A stretch of 36,910 bases of DNA from JAHJQZ01 sp963676075. Its GTDB lineage: Bacteria > Pseudomonadota > Alphaproteobacteria > Rhizobiales > Devosiaceae. The DNA is taken from positions 1-36,910 of the forward strand of contig CAXXNZ010000002.1 of the NCBI GenBank assembly GCA_963676075.2. The letters run 5' to 3'. Position numbers and translations under genes: made by a program. Positions 32,000 to 36,910 of this stretch are shown here, one piece after another. The notes under the pieces are model-generated. The model saw nothing but the letters and a program-made list of their open reading frames with translations. It ran no database searches and was not told the origin of the DNA. Position 1 is the first letter of the stretch; each line of letters opens with the position of its first letter.

Positions 32000-32827
32000 A
32001 TGTCCGCCCGCATAAAGGTCATCGCCGATCTGCGCGCCTCGATCGAGAAGATCGAGCGGCGCCCGGTACCGGCCGCGCCGGTGGCGGACGGGTCGCCGAC
32101 AGTCGGGTTGCCGCAGGCCGCGCCGGGCACGCTCAACGAGATCTTTGCCGATACGCCCCGTGATGCGGGTGCGGTGCTCGGCTTCGCGCTGATGCAGGCG
32201 CGCGGGCTGTTGAGCGCCGAACGCCAGGCGGTGATCTTCCTGCAGATGCGCGCCGAGGGGCAGGAGACCGGTCTGCCTTATGGGCCGGGGCTTTTGGGAT
32301 ATGGGTTCGATCCCGCAGCACTGGCGCTTGTACGGGTCGACACCATTACCGAAATGTTGTGGGCGATGGAGGAGGCGACCGGCTGCGGCAGTGTCGCCGC
32401 CGTGATCGGCGATTTCGCCTCTCATCACAAGGCGCTCGATTTCACCGCCTCGCGACGACTGGTCCTGAGGGCCGAAAGTTTCGGGGTTACCCCCTTCCTC
32501 ATGCGCTATGGCCGCGAACGCGAAGCCAGCGCTGCCGCCCTGCGCTGGCACGTGGCGCCGGCCCCGAGCGCCGAAACGGCGTTCGATGTCCGCGCACCGG
32601 GCCTGCCACGTTACCGGGTGACGCTCGAAAAGGGCGCCCGGCAGCTCGGACACACGGCGACGGGGCGCGATGGAGCAGGCCGTGATTTCTGGGATGTGCA
32701 ATGGAGCAAAAATGGGCTTGTGGCAGACAGCGCCCGTGGGCAGGCCGGCACCAGCTCGGACGGCAGAACGGCGCTATCTGGCGCTCACCCTGCCGGACTG
32801 GGCGACCGACTGTCTCAGACGGCATGA
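32000..32827 (+). CDS. imuA: ImuA, SOS mutagenesis accessory protein
   Basis: I chose the ATG at 32000 (MSARIKVIADLRASIEKIE), 29 bp after the LexA box; the longer frame from 31877 would cross that box. The product has 275 residues. It is a RecA/SulA-like fold of the ImuA family: LRASIEKIE, then TLNEIFADTPRDAGAVLGFALMQARGL, LVRVDTITEMLWAMEEATG and ALDFTASRRLVLRAESFGVTPFLMR. Family knowledge: ImuA works with ImuB and DnaE2 (ImuC) in error-prone lesion bypass during the SOS response. Its last 116 bases overlap the start of imuB in another frame, and both frames read as expected protein (ending GAHPAGLGDRLSQTA). No frame break is seen in this gene. Confidence 0.87.
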   Translation: MSARIKVIADLRASIEKIERRPVPAAPVADGSPTVGLPQAAPGTLNEIFADTPRDAGAVLGFALMQARGLLSAERQAVIFLQMRAEGQETGLPYGPGLLGYGFDPAALALVRVDTITEMLWAMEEATGCGSVAAVIGDFASHHKALDFTASRRLVLRAESFGVTPFLMRYGREREASAAALRWHVAPAPSAETAFDVRAPGLPRYRVTLEKGARQLGHTATGRDGAGRDFWDVQWSKNGLVADSARGQAGTSSDGRTALSGAHPAGLGDRLSQTA

Positions 32828-34571
32828 TCCAGACCTCGGAGCCGCTCCCAGGCGACGTGGGCCCCGGTTCGCCGATTCGGGAGCGCGACCAACCGAACAG
32901 GTCCGGCAGGGTCCTGAAAAACCCGCTCGTCGTATACGAGAAGCGCGACAATGCCATGCGGCTCGTTGCGGCGGACGGGCTGGCGCGCCGCCACGGGGCT
33001 CCATGCTGGCCAGAGCCTCAGCGATGCCCGCGCCATCTGCCCGGGGACTGATCGCCCGCGAGGCCGATCACGACTTTTTCCGGACGATGTTCGAACGTCT
33101 GGCCGACTGGCACGCCAATGTCTCCCCCATCGTCGCCATTCTTACCGACGAGGTCCCCTATGGCGACCTGATGCTCGACATTACCGGCGTCGCGCCATCT
33201 GTTCGGCGGCGAGCGGGCGCTGATGGACATGGTGACAGCCCCGCCTTGCCGCTACCGGCTATGCCGCCGAGGCGGCCATTGCCCCAAGCATCGGTGCCGC
33301 CTGGGCCCCTCGCCCATTTTGCTCCGGGGGCGATCGCGACTTCAGATGCGGCTGGAGGGAGCGCGGACGGCGGCGGACGACAGGTCGGAGAGACCGGCCA
33401 GGCGTCTCACCAGAAAGTTGTTTCCCTGCCCAACCCGCCGCTCGGACATCCGCGCGACCAGGGCAGTGGACGGGTGTTCGATGCCCTTGCCGGGCTGGAA
33501 GGCACCGCGCCGCCGCACGCTACTCCGGAAACGACAGATGTCGCGACGCTTCTGGCGCCGCTGCCGGTCGCGGCCCTGAGGCTCGATGCCGAAACCATCG
33601 CCGGTCTCGGGCAGATGGGGCTCAAGCGCATCGGCCAGCTCTATCGTCGCGACCGAGAGCGCCTTGCTCGCCCGCTTCGGCGGCAGGCTGTTGTTGCGGC
33701 TCGACCAGGCGCTCGGACTTGCCGACGAAAAGCTCGACCCGCGCCTGCCGGTGCCGGAGCGCTACACCGACCGCAAATTCGCCGAACCGATCGGTTTGAT
33801 CGACGATGTGCTCATGGCTGTCGACGACCTGTCGCACCGGTTGTCCGGGCAATTGCAGGGCGAGGGCGCCGGGGCCCAGACCTTCCATCTCTTGATGTTC
33901 CGCGTCGATCATGAGGTCATGCATCTGGCCGTCAATGCCGCACGAGCGACGCGCGACGCCGGCCATATCGCCCGGCTGTTCGCCAACCGCATCGACAAGC
34001 TCATCGCCGATTTTGACGCCGGTTTCGGCATCGAGATGATCCGGCTGATGGCCAGTTCGGTCTCCGAACTCGACGAAACCCATGCCGGGAGTTTTTTCGG
34101 CGGCGGCGATGCGCAGGCGCTCGACAAGCTCTACGACCGCATGGCGAGCCGGCTCGGGGCGGCCTCGGTGCTGCGGCTCAAGCCGCGCGACAGCCACATC
34201 CCCGAGCGGGCTGCAGGGCTTGAACCGCTGGTGGCGCGCACAACCGGACAGGCCGGAAGCTGCCGCGCCCGCCGCCGCGCCCCGGCCCTTGCGGCTCCTG
34301 CCCAACCCGGAGCCGATCAAGGTCATCGCCGAGGTGCCGGACGGACCGCCCGGCGCGCATGGTATGGCGGCGTATCGGCTACCGCTTTCTCAAGGCGTCG
34401 GGGCCGGAGCGCATCGGGGTCGAATGGTGGCAGCCCGGCGAAGGGGCGCTGACCCGCGACTATTACGCCTGCGAGGATGACGAGGGGGCGGCGGCTTCTG
34501 GCTGTTCCGCGAAGGGCTTTACGAACAAAGCGATACGCCGCGCTGGTTCCTGCACCGGGCTGTTCGGATAG
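32712..34571 (+). pseudogene. imuB: ImuB (inactive Y-family polymerase hub), broken by many small frameshifts
   Basis: Recognisable ImuB segments follow one another in changing frames: RRYLALTLPDWATDCLRR, NPLVVYEKRDNAMRL, LHAGQSLSDARAICPG, EVPYGDLMLDITGVA, HLFGGERALMDMVTA, YAAEAAIAPSIGAAWA, LAPLPVAALRLDAETI, LLARFGGRLLLRLDQALG, DSHIPERA, RPLRLLPNPEPIKVIAEVP and FWLFREGLYEQ. Breaks fall at about 32917, 32995, 33043, 33195, 33239, 33306, 33656, 34255, 34349, 34484 and 34557. At all of them but one (33656, unclear), removing one base (two at 34484) from a run of like bases restores the protein; the gains sum to 12, so start and stop agree in frame. About 615 residues would result, longer than usual, with an odd stretch at 33330-33530. 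ImuB links ImuA and DnaE2 to the sliding clamp. The flanking genes are intact. Confidence 0.85.
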
Positions 34572-34580
34572 GCGAGCAAG

Positions 34581-36910
34581 ATGACTGCATCCCCCGCCTA
34601 TACCGAACTGGTTACGACCTCCAATTTCACCTTCCTCACCGGCGGGTCGCATCCGGACGAGCTGGTCGTGAGGGCCGCAAGCCTCGGGCTCGACGGGCTC
34701 GGGCTGTGCGACCGCAACAGTTTCGCCGGGGTGGTGCGCGCCCATGTCATGATGCGCGAGATCAAAAAGACCCGCCCGGATTTCCGCTATTTCGTCGGCG
34801 TACGGCTCCGGTTTGCCGATTATACGCCTGACATCATCGCCTATCCGACCGATCGGTCGGCTTATGGGCGCCTGTGCCAATTGCTCACCCTTGGCAACCG
34901 CCGCGCCGAAAAGGGGGCGTGCATCCTCCATTTCGATGACCTCGCCAAATGCGCCGAAGGTCAGCTCTTCATTCTGATGCCGCCCGACACCGATATCCTC
35001 GGTGCAAGGGAGCATCTCACCCGTCTCGCTGCCCTGGCGCCGGACAGGACCTGGCTCGGCATCGCCCCGCGCCACCATGGGAACGACCGGGCCCGGATCA
35101 ACGAAGGCGCGGCGCTGGCGCAAGCGGCGGGTGTGCCGCTTCTGGCCACCAACGACGTGCTCTATCACGATCCCGACCGCCGGCCGCTGCAGGATGTGCT
35201 GACCTGCATCCGGGAGCATGTGACCATCCAGGAGGCGGGGCGGCGGCTCGAGACCAATGCCGAACGTCACATCAAGCCGGCGGACGAGATGGCACGGCTG
35301 TTCCGCGATCAGCCCCAGGCGCTCGCCGAAACCGGGCGTTTCGCGAACCGCATCTCCTTCTCGCTCGAGGATCTTCGCTACAATTATCCGGAAGAAACCG
35401 TCGGCACGGGCGAGACGGCGCAGGAAACGCTCGTCCGCCTCACTTGGGAGGGGGCAAAAAAGCGCTACCCCGACGGCATCCCCTTCAAGGTCAAGCGCAT
35501 GGCCTTGAAAGAACTGCGGCTGATCGAGGAGAAGCGCTACGCCGCCTATTTCCTCACCGTCGCCGACCTCATCCGCTATGCCCGCGAGGAGCGGGGGATC
35601 CTGTGCCAGGGGCGCGGCTCGGCGGCGAACTCGACCGTCTGTTTCTGCCTTGGGGTCACCGAGGTCGATCCAATGGTCGGCAATCTCGTCTTCGGACGCT
35701 TCATTTCGACCGAGCGCGACGAACCGCCCGATATCGATGTCGATTTCGAGCACGAGCGCCGTGAGGAGGTGATCCAGTATCTTTATGAGAAATACGGTCG
35801 CCACCGCGCCGCCCTGACCGCCACTGTCGTCACCTATCGCACACGCGGCGCCGTCCGCGAGATCGGCAAGGTCTTCGGCCTTTCCGCCGACCTCATCACC
35901 GCTCTCAACGGCCTCAACTGGGGCTGGCATTCCAAGGGCATCAAGCAAGAACGTATCAAGGAACTCGGCCTCGATCCCAACGAGGCGAGCCTGCAACTGG
36001 TGCTGAAACTCGTCACCGAATTGATGGGTTTTCCCCGACACCTCAGCCAGCATGTCGGCGGCTTTGTTCTGACCGGGGACCGGCTCGACACCTCGATCCC
36101 GATCCACAACGCGGCGATGGACGGCCGGACGACCGTCGAATGGGACAAGGACGATCTCGATGCTCTCGGCATTTTGAAGGTCGACGTCCTCGCCCTCGGC
36201 ATGCTGACCTGTATCCGCCGCGCCTTCGAGTTCCTAAAGCTCCATTATGGGCTAACTCCGGACCTCACCGAAATCCTCAGGGACCAGGACGAGCGCGTCT
36301 ACGCCATGATCCAGCACGCCGACACGCTCGGGGTGTTCCAGATCGAGAGCCGGGCGCAGATGTCGATGCTGCCGCGTTTGCGGCCCAAGGAATTCTATGA
36401 CCTCGTTATCGAAGTGGCGATCGTCCGGCCCGGCCCGATCCAGGGGGGCATGGTCCATCCCTATCTCAAGCGCCGGCAGGGCATCGAACAACCCGAAGAA
36501 GTCGGGCCGGCCCTGCACGCTGTGCTCAAGCGTACCCTCGGCATTCCGCTCTTTCAGGAACAGGCGATGCAGATCGCCATCGTCGCCGGCGGCTTCACCC
36601 CCGGCGAGGCCGACCAGTTGCGCCGCGCCATGGCGACCTTCCGGCGCGCCGGCACCATCGGCGCCTTTCGCGACAAACTGGTCACCGGGATGAAAAAGCG
36701 TGGCTACACGCAGGATTTCGCCGAGCGCTGCTTCAAGCAGATCGAGGGCTTTGCCGATTACGGCTTTCCCGAAAGCCATGCGGCGAGCTTTGCCCTGCTC
36801 GTTTACGTCTCGTGCTGGCTCAAGTGCCACTATCCGGACGTTTTCGCGGCGGCTCTCCTCAATTCCCAGCCGATGGGTTTTTATGCCCCGGCCCAGATCG
36901 TCCGCGATGC
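34581..36910 (+). CDS. dnaE2: Error-prone DNA polymerase DnaE2/ImuC (5' part)
   Basis: The ATG at 34581 follows the imuB stop by nine bases, with GGCGAG before it. The frame is open to the window end, 776 codons of a usual length near 1,080. The N-terminal PHP domain begins AYTELVTTSNFTFLTGGSHP and GLCDRNSFAGVVRAHVMM. The C-family polymerase core has ILCQGRGSAANSTVCFCLG and the catalytic Asp cluster PPDIDVDFEHERREE (D384, D386, D388). AIVRPGPIQGGMVHPYLKRR and ADYGFPESHAASFALL follow, both typical of DnaE2. It performs lesion bypass in the SOS response with ImuA and ImuB. No frameshift occurs in the 2.3 kb visible, in contrast to imuB. Confidence 0.96.
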   Translation, partial: MTASPAYTELVTTSNFTFLTGGSHPDELVVRAASLGLDGLGLCDRNSFAGVVRAHVMMREIKKTRPDFRYFVGVRLRFADYTPDIIAYPTDRSAYGRLCQLLTLGNRRAEKGACILHFDDLAKCAEGQLFILMPPDTDILGAREHLTRLAALAPDRTWLGIAPRHHGNDRARINEGAALAQAAGVPLLATNDVLYHDPDRRPLQDVLTCIREHVTIQEAGRRLETNAERHIKPADEMARLFRDQPQALAETGRFANRISFSLEDLRYNYPEETVGTGETAQETLVRLTWEGAKKRYPDGIPFKVKRMALKELRLIEEKRYAAYFLTVADLIRYAREERGILCQGRGSAANSTVCFCLGVTEVDPMVGNLVFGRFISTERDEPPDIDVDFEHERREEVIQYLYEKYGRHRAALTATVVTYRTRGAVREIGKVFGLSADLITALNGLNWGWHSKGIKQERIKELGLDPNEASLQLVLKLVTELMGFPRHLSQHVGGFVLTGDRLDTSIPIHNAAMDGRTTVEWDKDDLDALGILKVDVLALGMLTCIRRAFEFLKLHYGLTPDLTEILRDQDERVYAMIQHADTLGVFQIESRAQMSMLPRLRPKEFYDLVIEVAIVRPGPIQGGMVHPYLKRRQGIEQPEEVGPALHAVLKRTLGIPLFQEQAMQIAIVAGGFTPGEADQLRRAMATFRRAGTIGAFRDKLVTGMKKRGYTQDFAERCFKQIEGFADYGFPESHAASFALLVYVSCWLKCHYPDVFAAALLNSQPMGFYAPAQIVRD

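Noticed and set aside
32670..33914. Single 414-codon frame as the real imuB product
   Set aside because: Family motifs are found in this frame only in parts (N terminus, LMLDITG, LAPLPVAALRL); the stretches between read as ImuB only in the other two frames.
34845..34860. 16-bp palindrome CCGACCGATCGGTCGG resembling the TetR operator
   Set aside because: It lies deep inside the dnaE2 coding frame; the amino acids are normal there, so a chance palindrome is likely.
34323..36107. Minus-strand open frame of 594 codons over dnaE2
   Set aside because: It is antisense to clear polymerase sequence. Its continuity only confirms that dnaE2 keeps one frame.

Overview
The window looks like chromosome of a GC-rich alphaproteobacterium of the order Hyphomicrobiales. 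The reasons are an Irr-type iron box, a GTTC-N7-GTTC LexA box upstream of an imuA-imuB-dnaE2 cassette, a DUF930 protein, a K+-independent H+-pyrophosphatase, and dispersed CTAGAGC...CTAG palindromic repeats. A Devosia-like genus is a guess and was not tested. Most genes are ordinary housekeeping or transport genes at high GC; one AT-rich patch (about 14.9-15.5 kb) stands out.

Layout. 1-2.4 kb: the end of an FAD/Fe-S D-lactate-dehydrogenase-like enzyme, then a TetR regulator with a perfect palindromic operator. 2.5-6.3 kb: a tight redox operon (DUF2271 secreted protein, PepSY-membrane/flavodoxin/FNR fusion, ApbE flavin transferase). 6.4 kb: tRNA-Gly(GCC) on the minus strand. 6.7-8.6 kb: a CnoX-like thioredoxin/TPR chaperone, a Lon N-domain protein and a Trm112-like protein. 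8.65-12.7 kb (minus): a siderophore ABC importer with a DUF2218 protein, with an Irr box upstream. 13.1-14.9 kb: typA, followed by the AT-rich islet. 15.5-18.2 kb: a nucleosidase and a secreted protein (minus), ppa and a YdjC/ChbG deacetylase (plus). 18.4-20.2 kb: a Kef-type antiporter (minus). 20.6-24.5 kb: a cobalamin riboswitch controlling a CbiX-like/ferredoxin fusion and a BtuFCD-type importer, then a DUF930 protein with a TonB-like N terminus and a lipoprotein. 26.3-29.9 kb (minus): hppA (frameshifted), DUF167, YggT and TerB-like genes. 30.1-31.9 kb (minus): two tandem GT8 glycosyltransferases. 32-36.9 kb: the SOS mutagenesis cassette imuA, a heavily frame-broken imuB, and dnaE2, which runs off the end.

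Three themes emerge. First, metal and cofactor uptake: two complete type II ABC importers, one with an Irr box and one with a B12 riboswitch that seems to act through a short translated leader ORF and a Shine-Dalgarno hairpin. Second, flavin-based electron transfer: the membrane flavoreductase carries an SGAT-type flavinylation motif beside apbE, but this ApbE has no signal peptide. Third, genome dynamics: four copies of a structured repeat with covarying stems, two of which supply the stop codon of the neighbouring gene; an hppA frameshift; and an imuB whose reading frame is broken by about eleven small base gains, nearly all in homopolymer runs, between intact imuA and dnaE2. That last pattern is the oddest feature of the window, and it is either a local sequence-quality artefact or a very fresh pseudogene.
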